A stretch of 64,000 nt of DNA, from assembly GCA_026413225.1 (NCBI GenBank), contig CM048557.1, positions 64,718,987 to 64,782,986 of the forward strand, in the 5' to 3' direction. This document shows positions 35,501-49,710 of the stretch, one piece after another. The position numbers and the translations under genes were made by a program. The notes beneath the pieces were generated by a model. It searched no databases, had not been told where the DNA came from, and saw only the letters and a program-made list of their open reading frames with translations. How positions within the stretch are numbered: the stretch's first letter is position 1; every line of letters begins with the position of its first letter. The stretch comes from Otis tarda. Lineage: Eukaryota > Chordata > Aves > Otidiformes > Otididae.

Positions 35501-37532
35501 AACATCTATCAGGAAATCCTGATAAGTGCTACAAGGATGTCCATGCTACTAAAACATCAATCCCTGTCTTCTCTGGCTCCCTTTTTCAACACCTTCTTCC
35601 TCATTAATCTCACTTTCAATGTTCTGAAACAAGTTGCTGCCAAGCCTGGTATCTGGGGCCAGGCAAAGTTTTTTATAGTACAGCCATTTGGAATATGTAT
35701 CGCAGCTTTGTTAAAATACAGGGAGACTGCCCAAAAAGCAATTACTACCCAGTATACGAGGCAAGAGTGGGCTTCAGGTTCTTTACCTTTGTTTTGTCTT
35801 TAAAATTCACATCTGAAAAGATTGCTTCCAAATTCCATGCAGTAATTTTCAGGCCCGCAAATGCAAACTGTGAGGTCTTCCAGTTAGTAAATACTGAAAT
35901 TTGGAGTCAGCTTTTTGAAAAGGTCTTCTGGAGCACATCAGAGTCCTTCTGACTTTAATAGGGCCTTTTGGTTTAGCCCTGACACCAGTAGGTCCCTACT
36001 AACTTGGGATCTCTTCACCTTTTAAACCCCAGACTTGCAGTTCTCCAAACATCTATTTTCCAAGGTAAAATATGAATACTTAGCAAGACCTTTGAGAGAT
36101 TTGTCAGTTGCATCCAAATCCAAACTTGAGATCCCCAAAATCCTGTTTATAAACTTCACACCCTGCAAGTGCCTAGGATCCCTAGTGCCCACCAGAAAAG
36201 TTCCCTGGACATCTGAACTCATGCCTCAGGTTAGGTGCCACCTCCTCCTTCCAGATGGTATTAGACATTATCAGCATCACCAAAGGAACGCTATCTGAAC
36301 TGGAAATGGTAGACAGAGGAAGGCGCTTCTCTGAAACCAGATTTAGGGGCCTAATTATTAAATCAGAGGAGTGACTACGGCTGCAACCTCATCTCAGTTT
36401 CTCCCATTGTCTGGTCAATGCAACTTCCAGCTTGATAAACTCCTTGCTTTCTTCATCCCATTTGCGGGTGCATGTGTTTCCGCATGAGTTGTCAAGGAAA
36501 AAAGTTAGTAACTAACTTTGCTTTGTGGCTTTTTCCATGCACTTTAAAGTATTGTAATGTCAACCTAAGCTTTACGGCCTCCCTGAAATGGAGCAGAAAA
36601 ACTGACAAATATCTTTCAGATATTAATACCATGCGGATAGAAGGCCAAAGCCAATAATTCCTCTATGAGATGCCTTTGATACAGAATTATCCTGCAGCGG
36701 GTATAGACAAGGGTAAGCTAGTACTGTGACTTTCCCAAAAGCATGGAAGACTAAAGATAGATGTAAGCTGGATGTTCTCTCCTCTTTTTGCTGCAGCAAA
36801 GGCTCCAAGTTGCCAAGAGTTGGACAAATCTGCCCAGCTAGAAGATTTCTCCATCAGGGGTGAAAGATGATGTCCTGAGACATCTTTCAGCCATGACATT
36901 CACTGTTCATTAGGGACAGCTTGTGTTCTATCCTAATTTTCAGCTGCTCAAATGTCCATGAGGGACTGAAAGTATCTGAACTGCTCATGTCTAAGCCAAA
37001 ACTTCAAGATCTGAATACAATGGTGGGGCTGACACTGGAGGTCTAACATGATCATTTCCATCAGCTTCATCTTTTACCTTTCTTCATGTACCTGTTACTT
37101 GTCTCTAACATCTGTGGGAAACTGCTTGCCTAGAAATACCAGCATGGGTAGGACTTCACAGACAGCGAGATAATTCTTAAATCACTCAACTTTTATAGTG
37201 AAACATGCTAAATAATCAGAAATGCCACTATGCTATAGATGTATATTTTCATTATTATTTTCCTTCCTCCATTTCTAAATACACAGATCAGTTTGACCTT
37301 CATAAAAACAGAAGACAAAATGCAAGACTCTGTCCTTGGATGCATCTCTGCGGATCCTGGGGTCTGGCTGCTGGTGCCAAATGGACTCTGTGCACAGCAC
37401 CCCATTCAGCTCTGCCAAGACATTTCTTGCTCCCCACTAACTTATGATGTCACTTGGAGCAAAACTCATCTCAATGTCTTACTTTTATTACGGTAACTGT
37501 GTTGCGAAGCTGAAAATAAAAGCAGCGGTACC
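32586..37532. other. Single-copy non-coding DNA
   Basis: An A17 tract lies at 32939-32955. A perfect 12-bp palindrome TGCATATATGCA lies at 33299-33310 within AT-rich DNA that could be regulatory. No gene or repeat family is recognised in the rest. Confidence 0.5.
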
Positions 37533-37597
37533 CTGGCTTCTCAGCTGGTATAAAAAGGAGAGATGCATCAGTTTATGCCAGCTGAGGATGCGATTCA
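37533..37597. repeat. Near-palindromic interspersed repeat, copy C (centre deleted)
   Basis: The left arm CAGCTGGTATAAA and the right arm TTTATGCCAGCTG are reverse complements at 12 of 13 positions, followed by GAGGATG. The centre is only about 17 bp here, against about 40 in copy A. The flank CTTCTCAGCTGG parallels CTCCAGCTAG in copy A, so the two are clearly related. Confidence 0.7.
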
Positions 37598-40069
37598 AGC
37601 TCTTTGGGGAGTCAGTTTGTGGTTTTTTCCATGCAAGCTGTTTGCAGGGACAAAGACAAGGACATTAGAAAAATGTTAAGATCAGCCAGTTGGGGGCAGG
37701 AGTGAAAAAACTCTGAAAAGTTAATATAGTTGCAGAGCACTTTTTTTTTTTTTCCATTAGCTGATATTCTCAGGTTACCAGAAAGGAATTCATTGTACTT
37801 CTCCACGTTCACTGCTAGTGAAACAAGAGTCTGAAAGGTTTTGGAATAAATGACCAGGCTGAAAATTAGCAGTGCTTGTGCTGGGGTTTGGGTTAGGGCC
37901 TTTACAAGTCCAAGGCTGATTAGGCATCTATTTCCTGGTCCTCTGCAATCGGACTAGGAAGTGCAGGAAATTCATTGTCTTCAGCTTGCCGCTGCTGGCT
38001 TGCTCCAATAGCTACACATCACACAAAGGACTGACAAGCTCAAAATGTCCATGTCAATCTACAGCTGCCTTTAATAATATACAGATTTATGAGACACCCC
38101 CCCATGCCCCCTGTGGAGATCTAGAAACTCTGCTTTGTTTTGACTTGACATACATTTTTCCGTTTAAGATTAAGAAGTATGAGCCCTATTAGACCGCATT
38201 GCAGCTAGGAAGCAGAAGGGGTAAAGCTCTGTCTGAAATGGAGGAAATGATGATGTAATTTTGAACCGTTAAGGACTGAAGGGATTAAAAGATTTGGAGT
38301 AGGATTTGGAAAGTCTCTGGTGTTGCATACAGTAGGGCTATATTGCCTGCCTCACCATCTGGGCAGTGAAGACCTTTTTCCTTTTATCGGTTTGGGGGTT
38401 GTTGTTATAGCTGTGCATCTCACGAGCACCACTGCACTTAATACTCCATCATCATTTCCATCATAAACCCTTTTTTTTTCCCCTTGAGGGTCTACAACAT
38501 CACAGCAAATATTTACTGCAGGGTAAAGCTTGCCACTAAGGTCTGGTCTCAGGCCTAAGAGCAGCAGGGGCATGAGGCAGGATCAGGCTTGGAAGCTTTC
38601 CACCTTACAGTAACATTACACTTACCTCATTTTCTAAAATGAACATTTCTAGCCATTATCAACAACCATGGACCAAAGGCTGATGCTCCTTTTCCATGGG
38701 TTTGGATACCTTGCTGTCCAGTCCACGCAAGGATTTATAACCTGACAGGTTTGGTGGTAGGACATGTGCCCTGGGTGATCCTAGCCAGCCACTTATCAGC
38801 AGCACGCGGCCTCAGCTGCGTGCTGGCTCAGCAGCGCTGGTGACTCCAGGCAGCTGGCCTCTTGATTCAGTTTTCTGCTGTCTGATGCACCAAGCAGGAG
38901 CTGTACGAAGAGGGAAGTGGCTATTTTTCCTCAGCCTCCCCTCAGCCATTCTGCTCTTACAAAAGAGGCCCAAGAGAACAGGGATGAAGTCGTTGCGTGC
39001 TATAGAAATTATGCTATTGTTCTGTGCTGCTGAAGTCCTATACCTGGTCCTTGCAGTGCTATCTTCCAGCAATTCAGCAGAATTTGGGATCTCACTAGTT
39101 GTTTCCATTAAGAGAAGAAATCAACTTTAATTTTTGTTAACTCCATAATCAAAACCTCTTTATGAACTCAAATCCTCTTTATTAACCAAATCTAGTTTCT
39201 CTGAGCAGAGCAGGAATCAAATAACAAGCGGGGCAACACCTGGTCCTACTGCAAACAACAGCTCATCCATATGCTCTCTCCCTTTCTCTGTTATTTTCGC
39301 AAGGTCAGGGCTCTAAGCACACCTCGGGCTGCAGCTCAGGTCCCTTGCTGCCTTTTCTGTTTGCTTCCTTGCCCACTGTGCTGCTCCTCTCCTTTACAGA
39401 CAAGTGACCACAATCAAAGCCGTACACTGACCCGCTTGTGTTCTCAGAAGTGCTTTTGTTCAGTTTGTCATGGAAATTTGAATTTTCCAGTTAGAGATAT
39501 GTCCATATCAAGTGCACAACGTGGATATCAAGCTAAGAATAAGTTAACAAAGACAATAAATTATTTCTTAGTCTCTAAGAGCAAAAGTGATAGTTTGACA
39601 AGTGTTCTTGCCAGGCTTTAAAGGATGAACAAACCCCATCAGCACACTAAACAACATAGAAAGTAAGTATACATGCAAAAAAAAGTGGGGATATCCCCTA
39701 GTAAAAATAGGATTGAGAAACTGCATTGCAAATATATTTTCAAAGCCTGTTCTGTAGTTACTCTGCTATATGGAAACACAGCATGAGTTTGTGGTCTGCT
39801 CCTATTAGTTTTAATCACAAACAAGCAAATAAAATCAGCCATTTAGACATGCTGAAATAACTCCAAGGGCCTGATAAATTTGCAAGAGCAATCACAGTTG
39901 CAAACCAGAAGTTATTTAAAAATCAAAGTGCATCATTTGAATTCAAGAGGCTTCCAAAGATCTGCTCTCTTATCTGTCTCCAGAGTCAGAAAAAATTGAG
40001 TGTAATATGCTCTGATAACTACTTTCACGCATTCCTTATCTGCATAGAAATAGCACGGGAACTGTCTCA
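37598..40069. other. Single-copy non-coding DNA, no recognised feature
   Basis: A T13 run lies at about 37741-37753. Only chance frames and no recognised repeat are seen. Confidence 0.5.
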
Positions 40070-40146
40070 CTAAGGTGACTGTAAATCAAAAATGAAACAA
40101 CAGTTTTAGTGGAGCCTCTGGGATTTATATCAGCTGAAGACCGCAC
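40070..40146. repeat. Near-palindromic interspersed repeat, copy D
   Basis: The right half TTTTAGTGGAGCC...GGATTTATATCAGCTGAAGACC matches the right half of copies A and B (GGAGCTGTGCTGATTTACA, ATTTATGCCAGCTGAGGAT). The left half (GTGACTGTAAATC) is more decayed. It is assigned mainly on the right arm. Confidence 0.5.
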
Positions 40147-43100
40147 TGTACCATTATAGCATACAGGCTGGTCATAAAGACAGTGTTAAATGAATCTTAA
40201 AAACTTTAAAAGAGATACAATTTACTTTCAGAAATGGCTGGTGATTTACAGGGTTCATATTCCTGTATTATTTTTAGTATTATTTTATTACATGGTTCAT
40301 CCAGGGTCAATTGAGACTCCAGAACTCTCCAAAGCTGAGCTATGCCTGATGCACTGGATAATACGAGACCTAGTGCTGAGGAAGGGAAGTAATTTCTCTC
40401 TGTCCCATACCTGGGCATACATTTGTGCTGCCAAGAGGAGGGCTGCTTGGTAGGGAAGAGGGTACAGTACTGAGCTGCAGGCAGGCTGGTCTGGGGATAA
40501 CTTCTCTAGAGCATAGCAACCTTCGTGGGTCCCAACAGGAGCATTTTGAGGTTGCCCGAAAAGAACTGTTTTCAGCAGCGTAAAACACTCTTAACAACTC
40601 CATCCTGCTTGGTTCTACTCTGTGGCAACAGAAAATAATCCTATGTGAGCTAGACGGCAGCTTGTGGGCATTGTACCACATTTCTGCTTGGGTTCATATG
40701 AATCTGGTGATCATCTTAATTAAAAAAAGCAGGACTGGGTGACACAAGTACACGCATGGATATAATATTCTTATTTGGAAAGGCCAGAAAACTGTAATTC
40801 CCCAGAAGAAAAATATTGGGCCAAATCCAAAAGTCCTCTTTGCTCAAAACTAGTCCACAAAGACAAAGAGATCAAGGGATCGCAAGCCATATGCCTTAGC
40901 AAAGCTGAAATAATATGACAAATAATAGGCTGCCCCACTGTATGCAGTTAGGGAGTGAATGTACACAACCAAAACCAGTATTGCTTGCCAGTGGCTGAGA
41001 ACCAGAAAAAAAATGCAGTTTTGACTCCTTTTTTTTTCTTCTTCCTCTCTCTGTGCCATCTTCAGAGCAGTTATAAACAACCATCCAGCAGAAGATTTCA
41101 ATTCTCAGACTGAGTTCTGCAGCCTTTTGCAGTTCTGCTCATTACGGGTACCAGAAAGAATGGTAGAAAAGTATCTCCATATTTTTGATCCTTTGAAAAG
41201 TATCTCAGGATACCTTGTAATAAGTGATGCTTTCCCAATTATAAGCAGTAGTTGACTGGTAGGCTGAAAACAACAAGCTGTTTTACCCAAACTGTGGTTT
41301 TGACCCACAGTTGCCACCTGGGTAGATATACTGCACCATGAGTTAGTCCTTATGCCTGGAAAGAGTTTGGTCCCTCTTTCCGTAAGCCCTGACAGACAGA
41401 TGGACTTTTGCCATCAACCTGGGGGGAAGCTCCCCTTCAATTCCAGATGCATGAAATTAAATCTGTAAGTTCTGGTCAGTATTGCCATTGCTGGCGTTCA
41501 CAGGGTTGTTTAAAAGGGCTTTCTCCCATTGTTTTTCCAAGGACCTGCCCAAAAATGTTTCCATCCAAACCACCATCATGCAAGACTCCAGCAGAGGAGC
41601 AAAGAACAATAGCATACAAGGTTCCAAGTTCAATAGCAATTTCAAGGATTTCAGCTGTCACAGTTAATTAGAAGCGGTTTCTCTCAGGCCTCCTTTGCTT
41701 AACCCATGAAGGACAAGGCTTGGAAAACTGCTGGTTGAGTGGGCAAGAGAGGTCAAAAGACCAGTTTTGTAGCAGCCAGGAATTATTAAGAAAGCAAAAC
41801 TAAAAAGTGGAATGGGTTGCGAAGTGAAAATTTCAGACAAAATTGAGATTCAATTTCTATTTCCACTTTTGCTAAAGAAAGAGGCATGAGCCTGGAGGGT
41901 GGGGTCCCGACTCTGGATCTTGGGCAGGGTTATTTTAGAAAGCTGAATGCAGTCCAACTGTTGTTCTGGGGCAAGCACTTCCCAACTTTAGGGTATTTAA
42001 AAAAAAAATAAAAAATCTGGATCCTGATCTGAAATCTGTGGCTTGGGCTTGTTTCTAAACATTTGTTTTTCTTGCAAAAAGGAAAAGGCCACTGTAGAAA
42101 AGCACTGGAGCTCTGCTTGCTTACAGGAAACTACCTTGGCATGCCTTCCCTTCCAAAAGGTGTGGTGTGGTTGCTAGATACAAGGCTGAAAGCCAGAAAA
42201 ATTGGGAAATCCAATGTTCCCAAACACTGATGCACAAACCACTTCTAAATGATACACCAGAGCAGTTCTTGACCCCTCTGTGTGAAGACCCCTGACATCC
42301 TGAGCAAGCACCTCCACCCGGACCACATCAGAGGATGCGGCCTGGATGCAGCCTCTTCCCTCGCAGCTCAGGGAAGCAGTTCTTCCCCAGCAGCTAACAA
42401 CGTGCACCATGAGGACTGTTGGCCTGTTATGGTCACCACCTCCAAAATAATAAGGTGCGGGACACAATACCCTTGCCCCAGTCCATAGCCAGTCTCATAA
42501 CAAGGTGCAAACCCCATCATGTGGGCTGAAACAGGACAAGCATCACCTGAGCCAGCCCAGGTCTCACGAGAGGGCCATGTCCCTTTGGTTGAATCAGGTG
42601 GTCACAGGGATGCTCCTTACTTCAGGTCTTATCACACAGCACACATGTCAGGATTAAAACTTGTCCCCTGATGTAGCCAGGGGACTGTGAGAGCTCCCCA
42701 AGCCAGAGCTTGAGAGAGGGGTCAAATGGAGGCAAACATGCTGCAGGGAAAGATGCAGGATTTCAACCTGCAATATGAGAAAGCCCATATTTTATGGGAG
42801 CAGCCCTGCCAGCTTGCTATATACAACCCTCTGAGATAGTTTGTTACTCCTGCAGCAGAGAGAGGGATTAAATCTGTGTGACAGAGGGAGTATCTGAGCA
42901 AGAGGGACACAACAAAGTGTAATGCTTTTGCCTCTCCCAGTGCTGAACTCAGCCTCTTGCATCGTTTAGCATCCAGACACACCGCTACCCCTGCCCGTGG
43001 GCTTGGAGCCCTCCTCCACAGCTGCTCCCTCTTTCCCCGTGCTCACACACAGCTCCGGGGCAGAAGCAGCAGCTTCACACAAGGGATCAGTACAATTCTC

Positions 43101-46100
43101 TGGCATGGTGAGACTGGAGGCCTGAGCTCTACTTTGTCACCAGTCCCCTACCAGAGTGGGACCAGGCAAGTCCCTTTGCCTGACTGGTGAAACAGGGCAC
43201 CCTGCTGCCATCTCGCTCTGCGGCCTGTGCGCGGTGTGTCAGGAGCAGGAGTCCATCAATGCACAGACAGCACTGTCTCTCCAAGAAGCAGCCTCAGCTG
43301 ACTCTTAGCCTAGGTTGCTTTTATCCTGAATGCACGCGAGGGCAGGGGCAGTCCCTTATAACACATTTGCGCCGCATTCCTGCACCTCACTGGGGGCTTG
43401 GGGCCTGTAGCGCCCTGTCTTTGCTGACCCCACACAACATTGTGCTTCGCTCCCTCCACCTCCATTGTAACACATCCATGTCCGGTGAGTGCGAACAGTG
43501 TCACAGGTGTGAACAGACTAAAATTAAGGGTTGTCCTGCAGGACACAACAAAGGTTGCTCAGCGGAAAGCAAGGACCTATTCAGAATATCTGTACTTTGG
43601 TGTTACCTGAGATACATCATTTGTAGTTGCTGGTGGTGTCCCTAAGCCTTCTGTCCATCTTGCAAACAGCAGCAGCTGAAGCGTGGGTAAATCCTCCAGT
43701 TCATCTCCAGACAAAACAAAAAGCCTCACATTCAAGGAGAATACTTGTCACAGTCTCTGTGACAGCTCAGCATTTGATCTGAATGAGGAGGAAAGCTGAC
43801 AGCCGGTGGAAATCTTTGGGCTAATTACCTTGATTAATTTGCCTGCAGGTGCTGTGCAGGTGGTCTGAGCCCTTAGGCGTTGACCTAGGAAAAGCGATGG
43901 GAATCCTGCATCTGCCACGGCTCCCATCTGAGCTGCAGGCCTGGGATACCAAAAAAATCCAGATTCCACATTTTAATCCACAGTGAACAGTTTGGGGTTG
44001 TTTCCCTGAGTGTTTTGAAAGAGGATAAAAATGTTTGATCCTATGGAAAAGTTTAATTCTGTTCACTTTAGGAGCTTGCTGCATGTCAACTTCAAAATGA
44101 CCCCAAAGCGGAGAACTTTCTTGCAGATTAGAAGAGCATTCAGCAGCTAAACCCAGTAAGCATTTAAAAACCAAACCAAACCATACATTCTTTCCTGAGG
44201 CTGGCAAGGCAGAGAGTGGGAGTCACGCCCTCTTGAACAACTGCCCTCTGATGGTTTAAGATATTCTTGGGTTTCAGTTAGTGACAAACACTTCGCTTCC
44301 TCATGAAATGTGCTCAAATTCTTCTTCTCCAGAACACTGACTTGAGGGCTACTGTGACTGCATTAAGTTTTACAGCTACTTAGCTGCTCTTTATTTTAAG
44401 CCAGTTTCTCAGGATGTATGAACCTTGGAGAGGCACAGTGATTTCTAAGCTGAAGTAGTAATTTATACCAGTGAGAGCTAGACTCTTGGATTATCAGAAA
44501 AATCTCATTTCTGGAAATAAATAAAAAAGCTACACCAGTGTTCTGTGCTTTGACATACAGGAATGTGCTATGAAATAAGTTTATTAGTTTATGCTACATG
44601 CTCTTCTGATTTCTAAAATCAGATACAAGTCTGTGATCAAGTTAGAGTTATATAATGCATTTTTTTAATGTTGTGTGTGCAATGCTTGGGTTTTATCCCA
44701 ACAAGCAATTATAGGCCTTTCCACACCCAGGGAACACATTGGTCAAGACTCAGTATAGGCTGATCCCAAATTTACCAAGAAATTAAAGACTTCGCTCACA
44801 TACTCAGGGCCAATCTTCTGGATAGGAGTAGGAAAATACTTCCTGGGGCCTGGTCGTTCAGATGGCAGAAGATTCCCTTAAACCCAGCATGGACTGAGGA
44901 TGTGAATATCCTTCCATGAATTTTAGGATGAAGAAATTCAAAGTATTCAGACTCTACTTCAAAATTCACTTTTTTCAAAAAGTTGTACTATGGTATCAAA
45001 AGCTGAAATGCAACAAGAGGTACAGAAAAAGATCAAAAGAAATGACTGTCCAAAGAAGGAAAGAGCAGGAATTCCAGGCTATTCGGCATATCTTGAATTC
45101 ATGTTCCTCCTTTACAACCGAGAACCTGCCTTACCATAAAGAAACCATTATTTTAGCACCCTCTTTGTGATATAAGGGACACCTTGTGCACACAGCAGGC
45201 TAGATCAGACCCAAGAGGTGATAGATTTTTAAGACCTTTGGAGAGGAGCTGAAAGCAAAAGGGGTTTGCTTTTGCTGCACTTACGAAGCAATTCTGTAGC
45301 ATGTAACTTTTAAAATAATAATTGTGTGGAGACCTGTAACTGCTAGTGGACATACACGTGGGTGTCTTATCACCTCCCTTGACCTGGATGGTTTCGGAGT
45401 GTTTCCGAAAGGAGAGTACATATGCTGAGTTGTAGTCAGATGCCACTTCACTGCCGTTCTGTTTATTTTTAGGAAATGCAAACTGATCCCCATTTGTGAT
45501 CAAACGGCAAGAGGCCGTTTCTTTGCTCACCCAAGGCCTTGCGCTTGCTACCACACTGCCCCTAACCTTTTGTTCTTTGTTCTTTTTCAGGATGTGCCTT
45601 ATGTTTGCTTTATCCCTTGTTGCTCTTGCCCACTCTGCTGTATTAAATAGCATCAGCCCCTTTATGATAGGAAATAGAAATGTCCTGGGAATGTCCTAAT
45701 ATCCTTCTAGCCTCACAACTTGGTTTTTAACCATTCGCCCTGTGTTCTGCTCTGTGTTTTCTTCAGATGCTGCTAAATGAAGGAGCCATTTCACAGGAGA
45801 AGGGAAGACAGCAGTTTTGCCACCACCACGAACCTGAGACCAAGCACGCTTTTGAGAGCCTGTTTTCCAGGGGAACAGCACGCCCTGCCCATCTTCTCCT
45901 GCCTCGTGCTGGGCCACACTTAGCAGAGAAAAGGACCCTGGACGGATTACAAATGGCGCAAGCATAATCAGGCAGCCACTATTTTTTGTCATGATGTTTT
46001 CATACCACGAGCTCAGTCAGAGCTCTCTCCTATGCAAACCTCCTGGGGGATTTTTAATCTTCCTGCCTGTTTTTGTTCCATCTGTCTTTTCAGAGAGTCC

Positions 46101-49100
46101 CTGAGGAATATTTATTCTTTCTTTGGAATCTGCTGCCTCTTTCATAAACTCTTTCTCGCTTCTCCTATAAAAACATACCCAGGACAGACCTCCTTCCAGT
46201 TTCCAATTTAATTTTATTCCTGAGCAGTTTATACCCAGTTGTTTCCATGCTGTGGTTGTGCCTTAACTTGAGTAGCTCTTTTCCATCCCTGGTGTTCTGC
46301 CCCACAATGTACGAAAAGTAAATTGTTTCTTTTCCGGGCACCTCACATTTCTTTTTGTTTCAGATGGGCTGCCTTGAGCTTATCACAGACCGCTTATAAA
46401 CAGTTTATGAGTTCCCCTTCAAAGACCTTGGCATGCATCAGGATATCAGCTAGATACAATACACTGGACAAAAGACACGTACCACACAGCCGCTTCTTTA
46501 TTAGTGGATGGTGCATTTTCAAGCTAAAAGCCATCTCTTTAAGTGAGTACAAGCCTTGTCCTGCGCTAAGGGCAGGGCTTTTCTTTTCCTGTCTTTAGTA
46601 TCCTCCACTATTTCTCCAGATCTAATAAGGAAAGCCCAGCTGAATCCGCTACAGCATTCTGAGCACCCTCCCTTCATGCAAGCAATAGCTATCTTTCAAA
46701 AGAATTGAATTTAACTTGCCAACATTCACTCAGAAACTGGTGCTGCCATCTTATTTCATAGTAAGAACTGGATGAAGGACAGGGCTTGACTGCAGGTTTA
46801 ATTATGCTTAGTTAATCCATTTTCTCTGTAGTGTATAAAGCCTCTTCTCCTTTTGTAACTAGTAAGTGGTAGAGTGATTGCTTAACGAGCGTGTTTCTGC
46901 CAGTACCTGGATTAGTTTTAACACCTGTATCTCTGTGAGATCTGGAAAATGAATCCCGATTCCTTTTCAAAAAGTGACTTAGACTGTTGTTTTTGCTAAT
47001 TTGGAGGTATAGCCCTGTGCTGGCACTAGTCCAAGGACAACTCTGAGAACTTACTTGCACTCCACCTTTGTCTTCACCCTCTTCCCTTCCACACACACAT
47101 CTCTGATGGCCACGTTTTGCAGTCATTCCTCATTTTATAATATTCTGCTGTTTATCAGAACCGCTCAGTAGGTGAGCAGGAATCCATACTCACTCCACAA
47201 AAGCTCAGGTTCCCTGAGCTTCTGTACAGCTCTCAACCATGCTGCACTTTTCCTCTCTTGGAAAACCTATCACAGGAGGAAGTTGTTAGGATTTGTTTCT
47301 GTTCCTGGAGGCAAAAGGAGTCTTGCACTGCAAATGGGGTGCATCTACCTGTCCCCCCAACCCTGGACCACATGTTTAAAGGAATTTCCACCAAATTGTT
47401 GTGGACACCTTTCTTCACTGTGGCCTAATGAAATTCAAAGCGGTCAGTAATTCCTTTGCTACCTTGGATAATCAGTCTTTGGGCTCAGACCCCAGAGACT
47501 CAGTTTTTAATCCCTGTTTAAGCCCTTTTTGGGCAGATTCCGCCATCACTGACACCAGTCAAAGAATTGGTTTTGGATCCCTTGATCTCTACCTGTTTTC
47601 ACATGCCTACGTCCACTGCTGGTGCGTGCTCCCAAAGGTTACGTTCACTTGCCAGCGCACCTCTTCTCCTGCTGTTTGACTGCCGTGACCTAAACCTCCA
47701 TGAGCTGACTCCTCAGCTTTGTGTCACCTCCTTCTCCAGCCCATGCTGGGGAAGCAGCTTGTATGGGGAACTTCTGAAATTCTGTCCTGGGCTATTTTGT
47801 ATGGTTAAGGCTTTTCCTGAGGCCAGGATTTTTTTTTTCCTTTAATTGCAAAGTGGAAGACTGTAACAGAAATTTTTCCTCCTTTTTATACCAGTGCATT
47901 TTCTTGTTTTACAGGGATTGAACAATGTTTCAAGTCACAGGCCACCAAGTGTCCCCTCTCAGCAGCACTACGTTCAAATGATCTGTTTGCATATTCCTCT
48001 GTAAAAGCTGCCGCTGCTTCTAATGAATAGCTGCAAAGACCAAGTTGTGTTCTGTAAACCATTTCCACGGCCTCTTGGAGTGGCTTTTTTTCTTTTGCTG
48101 GTGCTGGATGTCAAAGCCCACTTGTGAATTTATAAATAGATCCATTGCCAATTCATCCTGGAAGACCTCACTGTGCCAGGAACATGCATTTCCTCTGCTT
48201 CTCTACCCTTTCAAGCAGGACATCTCCTTTTCCTCCACTTCAAGCTTATGACTCTTCCCAAGCCAGCTTCAGTTAGTGGCTAGTGCCAAATTATATACCA
48301 AGGACTTGTACAAAGTCAAGGAATTCAACTTTTTTTTTTTTTTTTTAATCTAGCAGTAAATCTTGCAGAAGCATCAAAGCTGGGCTACTCAAGTTCATGC
48401 TTACAAACCTATCTGTGTTCATCCTTCCCAGTCAGCCTTTTAGTCCATAATGTTGAACTAAGCTGAAAAACCTTCGAGCAGTCTTCCCCCCCCAGTGCAA
48501 TTTTGCATTATTTGAGAAAATAAAACCTCCCTTATTTGCACTTCTTAGAGTTACTGATGGGTACAGAAAAGTGCTACAAATGCCTTGTTTTAGCCAAATT
48601 CTCTAGCTGGCCCAGCTCCTACACAAAGAAGGCTGACTTTCACTGTCCTCTGGGCCCTTCTGTCACCTTAGGCAATTTTTCAGCTCCCAAAAAGCAATTG
48701 CAGAATCAGGAATTAATTTGCTGCATCATCATCTTCTGCATCATCAAGCACTATATAGCTGGGGGACTATAAGAAAATAGATCAGTTGGTTTTTTAGACT
48801 ATATTTTTAGGCTTTTTCAGGCTTCAGCAATCTATTTTTAGACTAAATAACTAACCTCTTCACTCACCTTCTGCTAGTTAGTCCTGACAGCAGGAGGATT
48901 GTCGGAAGAGATGTATGTAGTGTCTGTTGAGAAGTGAGGGTACAGGGCAACCTTTTGTCCTCCGCTCCAGCTGCCAGTACTCTTTGTGCTGAAGTTGTGC
49001 ATGGAGAAAAGGCATAGTGGAAAAAGCGTATCTGTCCGTAGGAAAGGCAGGAGAGGACCAGCAATCACCGCATTTCCTTCCACATAAAGATAAAGTTGGA

Positions 49101-49661
49101 AATGTAGCAGATTGATAGGTGAGGTTAAATGTGTGCTGCCTTTCATTTGTCCAGAAGGTCCACAGTGCTTCATAAGAAATGGCAATTTCCATAATGCAAC
49201 ATGATCTGCGTTATGTCAGAACCAGAACTGGGTTTTGGTTCAAAGCTTGAATTTGTTTTCTGAAGAGGAAAAACAAAACAAAACACTCCAAACAAGTCAG
49301 TGATGCAGCTTTGTTATGTGGTGTAAAATGTCTCAGCAGATGAAGTGATGGCATATTAAATTGTACTTTAACATAAAAAAAAAAAAGCCATAGTGAGAAG
49401 CAGAGACTAGTCATGAAAGCCCAGCAAATTCACATGTGCTGCTCTGCACACGTTTAAATGGGGGCCTTTAATCACTGGAGCAATCCCCAGAGGGCAGGGG
49501 TGGATTGGTTTGTCTTGTCATCTCTTCAGATGAAGGGATGGAGCTTGGGGTGGAGGTAGGGGACAGTTATGTGTTAGGCAAACACAGCATTAGCTTTAGT
49601 CAAATGTAAGCTATTTAACTCAGAAAGGATGTAAATGTGGATGAAATGTAGTATCCAAGAC
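40147..49661. other. Long single-copy stretch, no gene recognised
   Basis: A possible half copy of the palindromic repeat (ATTTATACCAGTGAGAGC) lies at 44461-44484. A T17 tract lies at 48330-48346. About 42.3-43.5 kb is GC-richer and holds longer chance frames (for example 43187-43645 plus), none with a known domain. A weak MIR-like phrase CAGGCAAGTCCCTTTGCC lies near 43164. I see no promoter-exon arrangement. Confidence 0.45.
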
Positions 49662-49662
49662 A

Positions 49663-49710
49663 GTAGATGTTAAAGTCCCTTTAGATGTTAAAGTAGATGT
49701 TAAAGTCCCT
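49663..49710. repeat. 30-bp tandem duplication (1.6 copies)
   Basis: GTAGATGTTAAAGTCCCT occurs at 49663-49680 and again at 49693-49710. The 30-bp unit also contains an internal TAGATGTTAAAGT partial copy, so a shorter motif was probably duplicated first and then the pair was extended. Confidence 0.85.

Noticed and set aside
43100..43200. Weak MIR-like phrase (CAGGCAAGTCCCTTTGCC)
   Set aside because: Only one short string agrees; the tRNA head and core are not visible.
43187..43645. 152-codon plus-strand open frame with many Cys
   Set aside because: Cys spacing fits no known zinc or secreted-domain pattern, and local GC-richness explains the lack of stops.
44461..44484. Possible fifth copy of the palindromic repeat
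   Set aside because: Only the right outer arm is similar; the left arm and centre are absent, so it is not counted as a copy.
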